Below, in pieces: positions 24,533 to 31,744 of a DNA stretch of 64,000 nt; positions within the stretch are counted from its first letter, which is position 1, and the number at the start of each line of letters is the position of its first letter. Both the position numbers and the translations under genes were made by a program. Source of the stretch: Nitrosospira sp. Nsp11. GTDB lineage: Bacteria; Pseudomonadota; Gammaproteobacteria; Burkholderiales; Nitrosomonadaceae. Below the pieces are notes generated by a model. That model searched no databases. It had not been told where the DNA came from and saw only the letters and a program-made list of their open reading frames with translations. Where the stretch lies: NCBI RefSeq assembly GCF_900142705.1, contig NZ_FRBV01000001.1, forward strand, positions 62,001 through 126,000. The letters run 5' to 3'.

Positions 24533-24716
24533 TTGTGATCCTGAAATACAAAAGGGCGCCTGGTTTCCCTGGCGCCCTCATCAATTATTATTGTGCAGAC
24601 GTCTGCACTCTCACTGCCAGGGGGGTACCCCCCCCTCCGAAACTCCCGCACGTAAAAATCCGATTAAGCAGACGGTCTGGAGCGGTTAGGCTGTAGACTT
24701 TTGACCCGCCCCCCGG
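24533..24716. other. Candidate packaging (cos/pac) region upstream of terS
   Basis: This non-coding gap between the HNH gene and terS contains an inverted repeat with eight-base arms, AGGGCGCC/GGCGCCCT (about 24552-24579), the exact 16-bp palindrome at 24593-24608, a GGGGGGTACCCCCC-type palindrome near 24617-24631, and a degenerate relative of the palindrome near 24669. HNH-terS-terL phages usually have their cleavage site here. Which element is the nick site cannot be decided by eye. Confidence 0.5.
24593..24608. repeat. Palindrome copy 3 (exact)
   Basis: Exact copy in the non-coding gap upstream of the terminase small subunit gene. Confidence 0.95.
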
Positions 24717-25079
24717 TCACCGGCCGAAGCCGCCGTCCTGCGTTGCGGTTTTGTGATCATGGTGCGGCTTGCATAGCGCCTGCCAGTTACGGCGGTTCCA
24801 GAACAGCTTCGGATCACCTTTGTGCGGGACCTTATGATCGACAACGGTCGACGCTGTGATTCTATCGACTTCGATACAATGCTCACAAAGTGGATTCTCG
24901 CGTAGGAAACCTTCTCTCGCTCTTTGCCACTTCGAACCGTATCCGCGAGAGGCAGCAGAACCGCGGCGCTCATCCGCTTGCTTACGCTCAACATGTTTAT
25001 GTGAAGCGCATCGACTGCCACCCTGTACCAGCACGCCACAGCCAGGGTAGCTGCATGGTTTCGGTGCAGATACAGGCAT
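24717..25079 (-). CDS. HNH endonuclease
   Basis: The start is placed at the ATG at 25079; the longer frame would begin inside a terminator. The 120-residue protein has a zinc-binding set (CSYPGCG, RCASH, PLCEHC) and the HNH core VVDHKVPHKGDPKLFWN followed by ALCKPHHDHK. In HK97-like phages an HNH nuclease beside the terminase genes is needed for DNA packaging. The same location supports that role here. The ribosome site is weak. Confidence 0.88.
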   Translation of the reverse strand: MPVSAPKPCSYPGCGVLVQGGSRCASHKHVERKQADERRGSAASRGYGSKWQRAREGFLRENPLCEHCIEVDRITASTVVDHKVPHKGDPKLFWNRRNWQALCKPHHDHKTATQDGGFGR

Positions 25080-25088
25080 ATGACAGGC

Positions 25089-25115
25089 AATAAAAAAGCC
25101 CACTGATTAGGCGGG
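25089..25115 (-). terminator. Intrinsic terminator upstream of HNH/packaging genes
   Basis: On the minus strand, GCCCGC and GTGGGC form a 6-bp stem (one G-U pair) with a seven-base loop and are followed by six T residues. It ends the short transcript of the lipoprotein and 62-residue genes, and would need antitermination for late expression. Confidence 0.75.
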
Positions 25116-25137
25116 CCTTGGATATCGTTGAGGAAGG

Positions 25138-25326
25138 TTATTTAAATGATTCGAGTCTGTGAACTACCATGTTTACTTCTTTGATAAATCTTGGAAGCGA
25201 CGCCAGGAACACGTCTGCCTCTTCACAGAATTTCTTGTTTAAATCGTCTCGCTCCGCATCAGTTAGATCCAGATTATTCAAGTCTGGGCGCCTAGGTGCG
25301 GGAGGTAGCTTCTTTATCTGGCTCAT
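25138..25326 (-). CDS. Small phage protein, unknown (62 aa)
   Basis: The start is the ATG overlapping the lipoprotein stop as ATGA. The product begins MSQIKKLPPAPRRP, then has a charged helix LTDAERDDLNKKFCEEADVF and a C-terminal helix. It is soluble and not recognised. It is cotranscribed with the lipoprotein between a likely late promoter and a terminator. Confidence 0.65.
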   Translation of the reverse strand: MSQIKKLPPAPRRPDLNNLDLTDAERDDLNKKFCEEADVFLASLPRFIKEVNMVVHRLESFK

Positions 25327-25604
25327 CGAGATTGAGCCGAGTAACCTTTTGCCACCAGACACGCTTGCATGATCTCGCCTTGGCGCATACCGGTAGCCAA
25401 GTCGTTGGCTATGGTGTTGGACATGTTGTACTCATTGGTGATAGTTCCACCTGGAGCGCTGCCTGTAGCCTTCAGCGATTCAAACTTGCATTCAGCGAAG
25501 TCTTTGCGCTCTTGCTCTGGAGTGTTGCCGGCTTTGCCATATACGGTAGGCCCAACGCAACCCGCTAACAGGATCGCTATCGCTACCAAAGAGAATCGGT
25601 TCAT
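25323..25604 (-). CDS. Phage lipoprotein, unknown
   Basis: A 93-residue protein with a clear lipoprotein signal, MNRFSLVAIAILLAGC (Cys 16). The mature part has two more cysteines, including a final MQACLVAKGY segment resembling small host surface lipoproteins. It is the first gene after the promoter at about 25.66 kb. Phage lipoproteins of this size sometimes block receptors for other phages, which is only a possibility here. Confidence 0.75.
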   Translation of the reverse strand: MNRFSLVAIAILLAGCVGPTVYGKAGNTPEQERKDFAECKFESLKATGSAPGGTITNEYNMSNTIANDLATGMRQGEIMQACLVAKGYSAQSR

Positions 25605-25655
25605 GCCGGAATGATGGTTTGTTTTTCTTGTACGGACTACTCACACAATATCAGC

Positions 25656-25684
25656 TTTATATAGCATTCTGGCGGGCTAATCAA
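25656..25684 (-). promoter_or_regulatory. Candidate late promoter (TTGATT-N17-TATAAA)
   Basis: On the minus strand a -35 TTGATT (25684-25679) and a -10 TATAAA (25661-25656) are separated by exactly 17 bases. The start would be near 25648, about 45 bases before the lipoprotein gene. It follows the Q-like gene, as lambda pR' does, and a terminator lies about 550 bases downstream. Confidence 0.55.
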
Positions 25685-25869
25685 GCGTTATTTAATGGAT
25701 GGGTAACTATCCGGACATCAATAAGTCCATTGACAACGCAGTTATGCTCTTTCTCTATTTTCCCTTTCGCTTCAATATCGCTGTTCGCCATAATAACAGC
25801 GCTTTCAAAACCATCTACACCTACGCCATAACTGTACTTGCTCCACCAACACACATAATATTGATTCAC
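25681..25869 (-). CDS. Small phage protein, unknown (62 aa)
   Basis: A 62-residue protein beginning MNQYYVCWWSKYSYGVGVDGFESAVIMA (shown only to indicate its aromatic, tyrosine- and tryptophan-rich N-terminus), with an EAKGKIEKEHNC segment after it. The ATG overlaps the Q-like stop. The sequence pattern resembles small phage proteins with one beta-alpha domain but no family is named. Confidence 0.6.
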   Translation of the reverse strand: MNQYYVCWWSKYSYGVGVDGFESAVIMANSDIEAKGKIEKEHNCVVNGLIDVRIVTHPLNNA

Positions 25870-26231
25870 GCGGTTTCCCTTTGTCTTACGTCTATCAAGG
25901 TATCAATCAAATTACCGAGCAATTTGTATGCTTCCGTCCGATCATCCCTGTACGTTCGCCTTGACTTGCCATAGCAATGCACCCGTTGTATCTCGCTGGG
26001 GATCGCGTCTATGTATTCCATCCTGATCACCAGCTTATAGACCTCCGGAAGAAGATTGACGGCCCGATCAGTGAGCAGGCAATCCGCGTCATAACCCGTA
26101 TCGTAGGTCAGAGTGTTGCCGCCGGATAGCCGCACGTAACTCACCTGGCTTTTATACCCGAGCGCAACGCCCGTGTTCATCTTCCACTTTGCCCACTCGA
26201 TCAGCCTGTTTATCACTATCGCCTCGATCAT
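25866..26231 (-). CDS. Q-like late antitermination/regulatory protein candidate
   Basis: The start is the ATG at 26231, preceded by a perfect AGGAGG. The longer frame upstream only shadows the neighbouring gene. The 121-residue protein has an N-terminal helix RLIEWAKWKM, a central GYDADCLLTDRAVNLLPEVYKLVI helix pair and a C-terminal KSRRTYRDDRTEAYKLLGNLID helix, the layout of short Q/sigma-region-4-like late regulators. It sits immediately before the candidate late promoter and terminator, the place of lambda Q. No diagnostic residue can be quoted, so the name is tentative. Confidence 0.6.
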   Translation of the reverse strand: MIEAIVINRLIEWAKWKMNTGVALGYKSQVSYVRLSGGNTLTYDTGYDADCLLTDRAVNLLPEVYKLVIRMEYIDAIPSEIQRVHCYGKSRRTYRDDRTEAYKLLGNLIDTLIDVRQRETA

Positions 26232-26232
26232 C

Positions 26233-26442
26233 TCACCTCCTCTCATCAAACCAACGGCAACGGTGCCCGACGGTTGGCACGCCCGCTTGCAGGTTATTGC
26301 GCTCATCCATGCACATGGACCGGCCCAGCACCTGAGCATGCTTGGTGCACAGCTTGCAGCCCAGGCGGTCAAGTTGCAGGGATTCAAGCGTCTTGGCCGG
26401 ATCGCGGTAATACTTTGCAGGCAATGCATAGCTTCTATCCAT
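26233..26442 (-). CDS. Small Cys-rich putative zinc-binding phage protein
   Basis: The start is the ATG at 26442 after AGAAGG. The 69-residue product contains CKLC, then single cysteines in GRSMCMDE and GHRCRWFDE, suggesting a small zinc site. Similar Cys-rich proteins of unknown role are frequent in the replication region of proteobacterial prophages. It overlaps the upstream gene by 8 bp and is followed after one base by the Q-like gene. Confidence 0.65.
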   Translation of the reverse strand: MDRSYALPAKYYRDPAKTLESLQLDRLGCKLCTKHAQVLGRSMCMDERNNLQAGVPTVGHRCRWFDERR

Positions 26443-26686
26443 AGCGCACCTTCTCTTTCTTGGGCTGCTTCTTAGGCTCTTCCGGCACTTCAATGATCAT
26501 CTGTGCTGCCGTTACCGTGATATCGGATGGTTCGCCGCCCTTAATGCCGATTCGTTGGCCGCCCTCCTCTGCAAAGGTCAGGCGTATTTCGGGACCGAAG
26601 GCCGCTCTGAATTCATCCGCAATCCTTACGCATTGGGGGAAAGCCGCTCTTACGTCTGCCGCCGTGACTGGTTTGGTTTCGCTCAT
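26435..26686 (-). CDS. Small phage protein, unknown (83 aa)
   Basis: The start at 26686 (ATG after AGGAAC) begins MSETKPVTAADVRAAFPQ. The product has a helix-rich N-terminal half, a beta-rich centre and a C-terminal tail of alternating K, E and P residues. The ribosome site overlaps one copy of the 9-bp iteron, so binding of an iteron-recognising protein could interfere with its translation start region on DNA. Function is unknown. Confidence 0.65.
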   Translation of the reverse strand: MSETKPVTAADVRAAFPQCVRIADEFRAAFGPEIRLTFAEEGGQRIGIKGGEPSDITVTAAQMIIEVPEEPKKQPKKEKVRYG

Positions 26687-26689
26687 AGT

Positions 26690-26935
26690 TCCTAACCTAT
26701 ATTGAGGTTGGGAACAGGTAGGGAAGGCTGAACCCCGCATGTCTGCTGATTCTTCCTAACCTTCCTAACCTTCCCAACTATTATTGATACAGGTACACAC
26801 GCGTACACGCGCGTGCGCGTGTGTGTGTGCGCATGTGTGCACATGAGAAAAAGGTAAGGAAGGTAGGGAAGGTTAGGAAGATGCCCCGCCCATAAGGGTT
26901 TCAGGGTTCCTAACATGTTCCTAACCTTCCTAACC
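26690..26935. repeat. Twelve 9-bp iterons (TTCCTAACC/GGTTAGGAA), both orientations
   Basis: Forward copies start at 26690, 26753, 26762, 26771, 26907, 26918 and 26927. Inverse copies start at 26706, 26717, 26853, 26862 and 26871. Most match TTCCTAACC or differ by one base. The triplets at 26753-26779 and 26853-26879 have exact 9-bp spacing and face each other. They enclose the alternating purine-pyrimidine tract. Iterons beside the helicase gene are typical for a replication origin. Confidence 0.8.
26793..26845. other. 53-bp perfect alternating purine-pyrimidine tract (Z-DNA-prone)
   Basis: Every base from 26793 to 26845 alternates between purine and pyrimidine, mainly GT, CA and GC steps, with no exception. 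Such tracts adopt left-handed DNA readily under negative supercoiling. It lies at the centre between the two inverted triplets of iterons and outside any gene I can support. Confidence 0.9.
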
Positions 26936-26947
26936 TTTGTGCTGAAC

Positions 26948-29290
26948 TCAGAAGGAAATCGATGCATTGCCCCCTCCATTTGCGTTTCCGGACGTCGAGC
27001 TTGCCCCATTTTTTTCAGGGGGCTTGTACCAGTAGCGGATAACGTGAGTGCGTTTTTCGATGCGAGTGCAGCCGAGCTGGCGCAAAGCGTGGCCAATTCG
27101 GGTTTGCACATCGCGGGTGAGTTTTGATGCATCCAACTTAAGGCACTCGATAGCCGCATCGGCCAATGAGAAATCCTTGTATTGCTCTCCGACCCAGTTA
27201 TGGAGCATGTCCACATAAGTGTCGGCGGCAGTACGTTTAAGCTGCTCGGGGTCGAATATCTCCCGTTGTTCTTCGGTGGTCGGCCAGTAACGTTCGCCCT
27301 TCTGCCAGGCTATATATGCTTCGGCAATAAGCTGATCCCGCACCTGCGCCAGCCCTTCGGTATCTACTTCCGACTTGCACTCGATCGGCCAAAATCGGCG
27401 CCCACCGGTCGGGTCCTTATTCCATTCCCACTCGTTGCAGGTGCCAGTGAAAACCCCTTGCCGTGGGCAGCGGATTTCTCGCCGGCCGTATGTTGGGCGG
27501 AACTCGTCTACCTGCCGGGAGAGGAAAGATTTCTGACGCGACGATTCAGATCGTGCCAAAGAGCCCAGCTCTGAAATCTCATATACCCACTTGCCGCGAA
27601 GTGCAGACATTGAATCCTTACTCTGCAAGTCGAGATCCGTATCACCATAGTGATCGCCACCCAAAATTCGCAATGCGGAAGACTTCTTCAGGCCCTGGTT
27701 ACCTTCCAACACCAGGCAATAGTCAAACTTAACGCCCGGCTCCATGGGTCTGGCAATCATCCCGATCATGAAACGACGTCCGACCAGCATCGTGTATTGC
27801 GTTTTCGGCACGCCCATGTAATCGCTAAGCCAACTGTCCAGCCTTTCTATGCCGTCGTGCTTTTGGCTCTTTATGTAGTCCTGAACAGGATTGAAGCCGT
27901 TAAATTTCGCGATTGCTTCCGCAGCAGATGCAGTAAGCGCGGAAGATGGGGCAAAGCTGTATTTGCGAGTGATCCACATCGCGGTTTGCACATCGTCCTG
28001 CTCATCCCATTCACCGATTTTGCCGCCGTCATAGGGCGGCGGCTTGAGCTTTACTACCTGATACGCAAACTCGTTATAGGCGAGCACACCCTGCCAATTA
28101 TCATCATTGCGCAATATGTCAAAAACGTTGGCCAGGCACGCGACCAGCTCGCCCTTCTTTTCAAGCAGCAAGTCTTCCCAACCCCTGCCGGCAGGCGGCT
28201 GTTGCGTAGATTTGCTTTTTGGCGTTTCGGCAGAAGGCTTACGCAGGTTACGAATGAAGGCTTTCAGCGCATCGGCATCCATGCCCTCAGCCACTGCGTC
28301 GGCAATGTCCCATCCGCTTGTCTTTTCGCCCGGCTGGGGGATATCGACCAGGCGAAACTTTGTCTTTGCATCGGCCGCGACCAGAAGCGCGCCGATCTCC
28401 AGCATGGCTTTCATGCCGGGCTGTTCGTTCTCTTCAAGAAGCGGCTTGCTGAGCGGATCAATACCCAGGGCTTTTTCTTCCTTGCTCAGCTTTTCGTGCT
28501 GCGCGTCGCAGTCGGCCCAAGCGAAAACATTGCGGCCATAAAGCGGCAACCAGTCGGCCTTGCTTACGGCCTTGCCGCCACCAGGCCAGCTCACGATCAC
28601 CAGCTCGGGCAGCAACTCGATAGCTACATCAGCGCACTTCTCGCCTTCGACCAGCAAAACGGGTTTATCCGGATGCGCGGCCAAGCGATCGAGGCCATAC
28701 AAAGGGCGCGGCTCGGGAAACGACAGCCAGCGCCACTCACGATTACCGGTTTCCGCATGCTCGCAAAAGCAGACTGGCAGCGTTTCCTTGCCGCCATCCG
28801 ATGTCTCAAACCGGTAAACAAACCCGTTGATCGCCTTGTTTGCGTCGTAATACGTCCATACTTTTTGGGGTTTGCCCCGGGCATAGTGCGCAACGGGCGG
28901 CAGTCCAGCATCGGCTGGCGCTGGCAGAATAGGTTTCCACGGGGTCTTTACGACTTTCAGATCAGGCTTTTGCCGCAGCTTGGGCTTGTCTTCGGGTATA
29001 TCGATACCGCAAATCGCGGCAACCTCACGCGCGGCCACATCCTGGTCAAGACCGTGAAGGTAGGCATACAAGCTGATCAGATCGCCGCCCTTGGCGCCGG
29101 CAGCGAAATCGCCCCATAGCCCGGTAATGATATTGATCAAAAACGATCCCGGCTTGCGATCCACTCGAAGCGGGTTTAAAACCTTGTACTCATGCCCTTC
29201 GTATTTGCCACCTGGCAGCCATTGCGGCACCAGCACGTTGGCGCGCGACAGTGCGGCGGCGGCAATCTGCTTGAAATCGATGGTGGCCAT
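26948..29290 (-). CDS. VapE-type primase/helicase (replication protein)
   Basis: A 780-residue replication protein. The N-terminal 300 residues resemble a phage primase/toprim arrangement, with a leading segment for DNA binding (GKYEGHEYKVLNPLRVD), WGDFAAGAKGGDL and a LLVEGEKCADVA core. The C-terminal part is a VapE/SF3-like ATPase with Walker A in LEGNQGLKKSS, acidic residues in KWVYEISELG and an arginine-rich RRFWPIEC segment. It would open and prime the phage origin. The nearby iteron array, 10-260 bp downstream, is a likely site of action. Start TAATG overlaps the preceding small gene. Confidence 0.85.
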   Translation of the reverse strand: MATIDFKQIAAAALSRANVLVPQWLPGGKYEGHEYKVLNPLRVDRKPGSFLINIITGLWGDFAAGAKGGDLISLYAYLHGLDQDVAAREVAAICGIDIPEDKPKLRQKPDLKVVKTPWKPILPAPADAGLPPVAHYARGKPQKVWTYYDANKAINGFVYRFETSDGGKETLPVCFCEHAETGNREWRWLSFPEPRPLYGLDRLAAHPDKPVLLVEGEKCADVAIELLPELVIVSWPGGGKAVSKADWLPLYGRNVFAWADCDAQHEKLSKEEKALGIDPLSKPLLEENEQPGMKAMLEIGALLVAADAKTKFRLVDIPQPGEKTSGWDIADAVAEGMDADALKAFIRNLRKPSAETPKSKSTQQPPAGRGWEDLLLEKKGELVACLANVFDILRNDDNWQGVLAYNEFAYQVVKLKPPPYDGGKIGEWDEQDDVQTAMWITRKYSFAPSSALTASAAEAIAKFNGFNPVQDYIKSQKHDGIERLDSWLSDYMGVPKTQYTMLVGRRFMIGMIARPMEPGVKFDYCLVLEGNQGLKKSSALRILGGDHYGDTDLDLQSKDSMSALRGKWVYEISELGSLARSESSRQKSFLSRQVDEFRPTYGRREIRCPRQGVFTGTCNEWEWNKDPTGGRRFWPIECKSEVDTEGLAQVRDQLIAEAYIAWQKGERYWPTTEEQREIFDPEQLKRTAADTYVDMLHNWVGEQYKDFSLADAAIECLKLDASKLTRDVQTRIGHALRQLGCTRIEKRTHVIRYWYKPPEKNGASSTSGNANGGGNASISF

Positions 29291-29433
29291 TACTTCCTGC
29301 CGGCGTCCAGCAAGGCCTTGGCCCGCTCAAACCACGCTTTCACTACCGCTTTTTTATCCGTACGTTTGCGGATTGCATGAGCCAGCGCATAAAGCTGGCG
29401 CACCTTGGGTTTGAGGATGGGCCGGAATGTCAT
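29290..29433 (-). CDS. Small basic phage protein (47 aa)
   Basis: The start is the ATG at 29433, overlapping the CII-like stop as ATGA. The product begins MTFRPILKPKVRQLYALAHAI, contains many K and R residues, and ends ALLDAGRK. It joins the CII-like and helicase genes by overlaps on both sides, so it is probably translated. No family is recognised; a small DNA-binding helix pair is possible. Confidence 0.65.
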   Translation of the reverse strand: MTFRPILKPKVRQLYALAHAIRKRTDKKAVVKAWFERAKALLDAGRK

Positions 29434-29894
29434 GCGCGAGGCGTACGGCGACGCTCTTGCACCAGGGACTGCAACCGGCTCATCACTTCGGCGCCTGCGA
29501 CGCAATATTCCCGGAATTCACGCTCGATGCGCTTGAACTCCGGCGGGTCGATCACGCCATCGGCAAGCGCTTTCTGCACTGACACGGCCCACTCGCCCTT
29601 TTCTTTTTCCAGGGACAAGAACAGATCCAGCAGCGCGGCATCGGAAACGCCCTCGAACGAGGACACGTGGACCCCGAGCATATTTCGCCGGGCACAAAAG
29701 GCTTGCGCGGCCTCGTCCGAATTGGCCAGATCGGCCATCTCCGCGAGCTCCTCCGCATGGAGGTGATGCGTCTCACAGTTAGGATTAACCTTGTTCTGTA
29801 AAACGTGTTTTGACATGCGCATGCGTGCAGCCATGGCGGGGATGCCGCCAGGGTAGCCGTGCGCAATCCGATATGCTGCATCACTAATGCTCAT
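29430..29894 (-). CDS. CII-like phage regulatory protein
   Basis: A 154-residue protein of the phage regulatory CII type: AAYRIAHGYPGGIPAMAARM resembles the helix-turn-helix of this family, followed by KHVLQNKVNPNCETHHLHAEELAEMADL. The C-terminal half is helical. Members control the choice between lytic and lysogenic transcription, or act as replication regulators in P2-like phages. It is in the early leftward operon just after the RHH and Cro-like genes. Confidence 0.8.
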   Translation of the reverse strand: MSISDAAYRIAHGYPGGIPAMAARMRMSKHVLQNKVNPNCETHHLHAEELAEMADLANSDEAAQAFCARRNMLGVHVSSFEGVSDAALLDLFLSLEKEKGEWAVSVQKALADGVIDPPEFKRIEREFREYCVAGAEVMSRLQSLVQERRRTPRA

Positions 29895-29948
29895 GTCGTT
29901 TTCTCCCTGGTAACGACGTTTTTATTTGCTCTGAGGTAGCGCATCATG

Positions 29949-30245
29949 CTATTTCTGGCCCGTTAACAGCTTTTCCAGCAGCCGCACAAGCTCCGGATGC
30001 TTTGTCAATAGGCTGGCCAGACTATTGAGGATCTGTGCGGGATTAGGACTGTTTAAGTCTGCCTCCGCTTGCAACAATTCGTTTTGTACCCTTTGCTGGT
30101 CAGCTGCAATCAAACTCCGGACATAAGCGCTATGCGACACATCCAGCTCATCCGACCTCGCCTCGACCCACTTGAGCAGGTCCCAGGTGAGCAGGATATT
30201 TTTCGGAATATCCTTATGTTCCTTGCGGTTGACAGGCGTAGTCAT
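29949..30245 (-). CDS. Ribbon-helix-helix-like small regulator
   Basis: The start ATG overlaps the Cro-like stop as ATGA. The 98-residue product contains KNILLTWDLLKWVEARSDELDVSHSAYVRSLI, cited in parts, with the beta-alpha-alpha pattern of MetJ/Arc-type proteins, followed by a helical tail. It is an early regulator candidate. The DNA target is unknown; it could also act as an accessory replication factor. Confidence 0.65.
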   Translation of the reverse strand: MTTPVNRKEHKDIPKNILLTWDLLKWVEARSDELDVSHSAYVRSLIAADQQRVQNELLQAEADLNSPNPAQILNSLASLLTKHPELVRLLEKLLTGQK

Positions 30246-30472
30246 GCGGTTGTTTGGCTGGGGGTGCGGAGGTACTGCCAATCGAAGTCCGGCCGGAGTT
30301 CCTCGCAGGTTACGGCGCCTTTCGTGGCGCGCTCGATGGCCGGACAGCGCTCTAATGGAACTTGGCGCTTTCCGCTTCGCCACTGGCTGATGAGAGGCGG
30401 CGGGACGCTTAAATCAAACGCTAGTTTTATAGCGCTGCAACCGTCTTGTGATAGATATTTATCGAGATTCAT
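30242..30472 (-). CDS. Cro-like (YdaS-type) regulator
   Basis: A 76-residue protein whose residues 12-50 form a helix-turn-helix: CSAIKLAFDLSVPPPLISQWRSGKRQVP, where LISQWRSG is the recognition helix. This is the YdaS/Cro family pattern. It is transcribed leftward from a strong promoter overlapped by repressor-type operators, opposite to the repressor gene. It should tune the lysogeny switch and is the first gene of the early lytic operon. Confidence 0.85.
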   Translation of the reverse strand: MNLDKYLSQDGCSAIKLAFDLSVPPPLISQWRSGKRQVPLERCPAIERATKGAVTCEELRPDFDWQYLRTPSQTTA

Positions 30473-30482
30473 GGCTGCAAAT

Positions 30483-30548
30483 ATTAGCGATTCGGTAATA
30501 CCTTGTCAATAGCGTTTCGCGAATTCATTTTATTAGCGATCTGGTATT
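30483..30548. promoter_or_regulatory. Immunity operators, OR-like, with leftward promoter
   Basis: Three related 17-bp sites occur: ATTAGCGATTCGGTAAT (30483-30499), a weaker 13/17 match (30509-30525) and ATTAGCGATCTGGTATT (30532-30548). On the minus strand, TTGACA (30509-30504), 17 bases and TAATAT (30486-30481) form a near-consensus promoter for the Cro-like gene, with the first site inside its spacer. The layout copies a tripartite lambda operator. The promoter of the divergent repressor gene is not clear. Confidence 0.85.
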
Positions 30549-30552
30549 TAAT

Positions 30553-31041
30553 ATGTGCGTGAAAACTATTGAAGAAATTAGGTACGAGAACTTCCTGATC
30601 CTTGTAGAGGAGGCCGGAAATGTCGCCCGTTTCGCGGAAAGGATGAAAAAATCCTACGGTCAATTCAGCCAGCTAAAGAACAAATCTCCTGAATCAAAAA
30701 CGGGAAAACCAAAGGAGATTGGAAGTAAGCAGGCAAGAGAGATGGAACTTGTTTTCGGTAGAGAAGTAGGATGGATGGATCACGAATCGCTAGATCAAGA
30801 AGCGCAAGCCTTCAAGAATCTGCCTCCGGAAGTGAGGGCATGGATTCTAAAGAATGCGGAACTTACCGCATCCGTTATTCCCGCTAACAAAGCAGAATCA
30901 CAACCAGAGCGCCGCCTGGCAACTGAGGCCCGAAGAAAAATCGATTTAGGTTTTGACCCGGAACGCAGGCATCTGTACGGCGCACCGAATTTCACGCAAA
31001 AGAAACAGATGTCTACGGATCGAAGGAGGAAGAAAACGTGA
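30553..31041 (+). CDS. CI-like repressor lacking a protease domain
   Basis: A 162-residue protein divergent from the Cro-like gene. Residues 17-57 form a helix-turn-helix, AGNVARFAERMKKSYGQFSQ, followed by GKPKEIGSKQAREMELVFGREVGWMD, the linker pattern of phage CI-type proteins. The C-terminal half lacks the Ala-Gly cleavage site and Ser/Lys catalytic pair of LexA/S24 peptidases and is instead highly charged. The ATG has no ribosome site close upstream, so leaderless or coupled translation may apply. It is the best candidate for the lysogenic repressor; induction would need a mechanism other than self-cleavage. Confidence 0.75.
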   Translation: MCVKTIEEIRYENFLILVEEAGNVARFAERMKKSYGQFSQLKNKSPESKTGKPKEIGSKQAREMELVFGREVGWMDHESLDQEAQAFKNLPPEVRAWILKNAELTASVIPANKAESQPERRLATEARRKIDLGFDPERRHLYGAPNFTQKKQMSTDRRRKKT

Positions 31042-31280
31042 AGCCGCCTTTTACACTAATGCAGCGACCGATATCGCATGACACAGCTGAGGCCGCTCTG
31101 ACGATAGCTGGGGATGCGCAGCAAGGCGACTCCATAGGTATGGCAGCAGTGGTGATGTACCTGAAGCCTGAACCTCATTTCATCGCCTTTGTAACCGACG
31201 AGGCAGAGCGAAACCCTGTCTTCACCACCGGCATGCTCGCGTCCCTAAGCTACCAGCTCATGCGCAAGGCAAACGAGTAG
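31038..31280 (+). CDS. Small phage protein, unknown (80 aa)
   Basis: The GTG start overlaps the repressor stop as GTGA, so it is coupled to the repressor. The product begins MKPPFTLMQRPISHDTAEAALTIAGDA and has a mixed alpha/beta pattern without a motif I recognise. The arrangement suggests lysogenic expression along with the repressor. Confidence 0.65.
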   Translation: MKPPFTLMQRPISHDTAEAALTIAGDAQQGDSIGMAAVVMYLKPEPHFIAFVTDEAERNPVFTTGMLASLSYQLMRKANE

Positions 31281-31292
31281 GTTTTGTACGCC

Positions 31293-31511
31293 ATGTCCGA
31301 CTCACCCCAGCACAAACTCACCACCTGCTTAAATGCTATTGAGGCGATAGCACGAGACCTTCGTGCTGTTGAGAAGCGCGCCGAGCTTAAGATCAAAGCG
31401 CAAGAGTTATTCGTTTTGGTAGAAGCTGCCCGGCAGGCAGGAATCGCCCTGCATCAGCAAGGCTGCGAACCGCCTGGCGTTCGGTTTGCCAGGTACAAGG
31501 GCATGCGCTGA
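31293..31511 (+). CDS. Small helical phage protein (72 aa)
   Basis: I choose the ATG at 31293 over an earlier TTG. The product, beginning MSDSPQHKLTTCLN, is a mostly alpha-helical protein with heptad-like hydrophobic positions in residues 10-50 and a Gly/Pro C-terminus. It lies 12 bp after the previous gene and probably belongs to the repressor operon. Function is unknown. Confidence 0.6.
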   Translation: MSDSPQHKLTTCLNAIEAIARDLRAVEKRAELKIKAQELFVLVEAARQAGIALHQQGCEPPGVRFARYKGMR

Positions 31512-31542
31512 GTCTGCAATCCCACGCCCACAATACTAAGTA

Positions 31543-31558
31543 GTGCAGACGTCTGCAC
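31543..31558. repeat. Palindrome copy 4 (exact)
   Basis: Exact copy in the non-coding gap between the repressor operon and the coiled-coil membrane protein gene. Confidence 0.95.
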
Positions 31559-31744
31559 CAATTCTGTATTATCCGCTGAGGCATGGTTAATAAACTTTGC
31601 CTATCCCAGAGTGTCGAATAGTTTTACACTCGCCTTACTATCCTCACTTAGAATTAATTAATTTCCCTTATCCTTCAATCGCTCTTGTGGGTTGGTACGG
31701 TTGTTGCTTTATAAAGATTCTAATATATCAACCGTTGAGGCCAT

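Noticed and set aside
26692..27216. Open frame of 174 codons on the minus strand over the iteron/Z-DNA region
   Set aside because: It runs antisense-like through low-complexity repeats, overlaps the helicase C-terminus in another frame and has no ribosome site. Its His-Thr-rich composition comes from the alternating tract.
27650..29119. Plus-strand frame of 489 codons opposite the helicase gene
   Set aside because: A shadow of the real gene on the minus strand, which has clear ATPase motifs. The frame lacks a family pattern and start signal.
31692..31726. Promoter for the coiled-coil membrane protein gene
   Set aside because: A TAATAT at 31721 is present, but no -35 hexamer lies at a normal distance, so it is not listed as a promoter.
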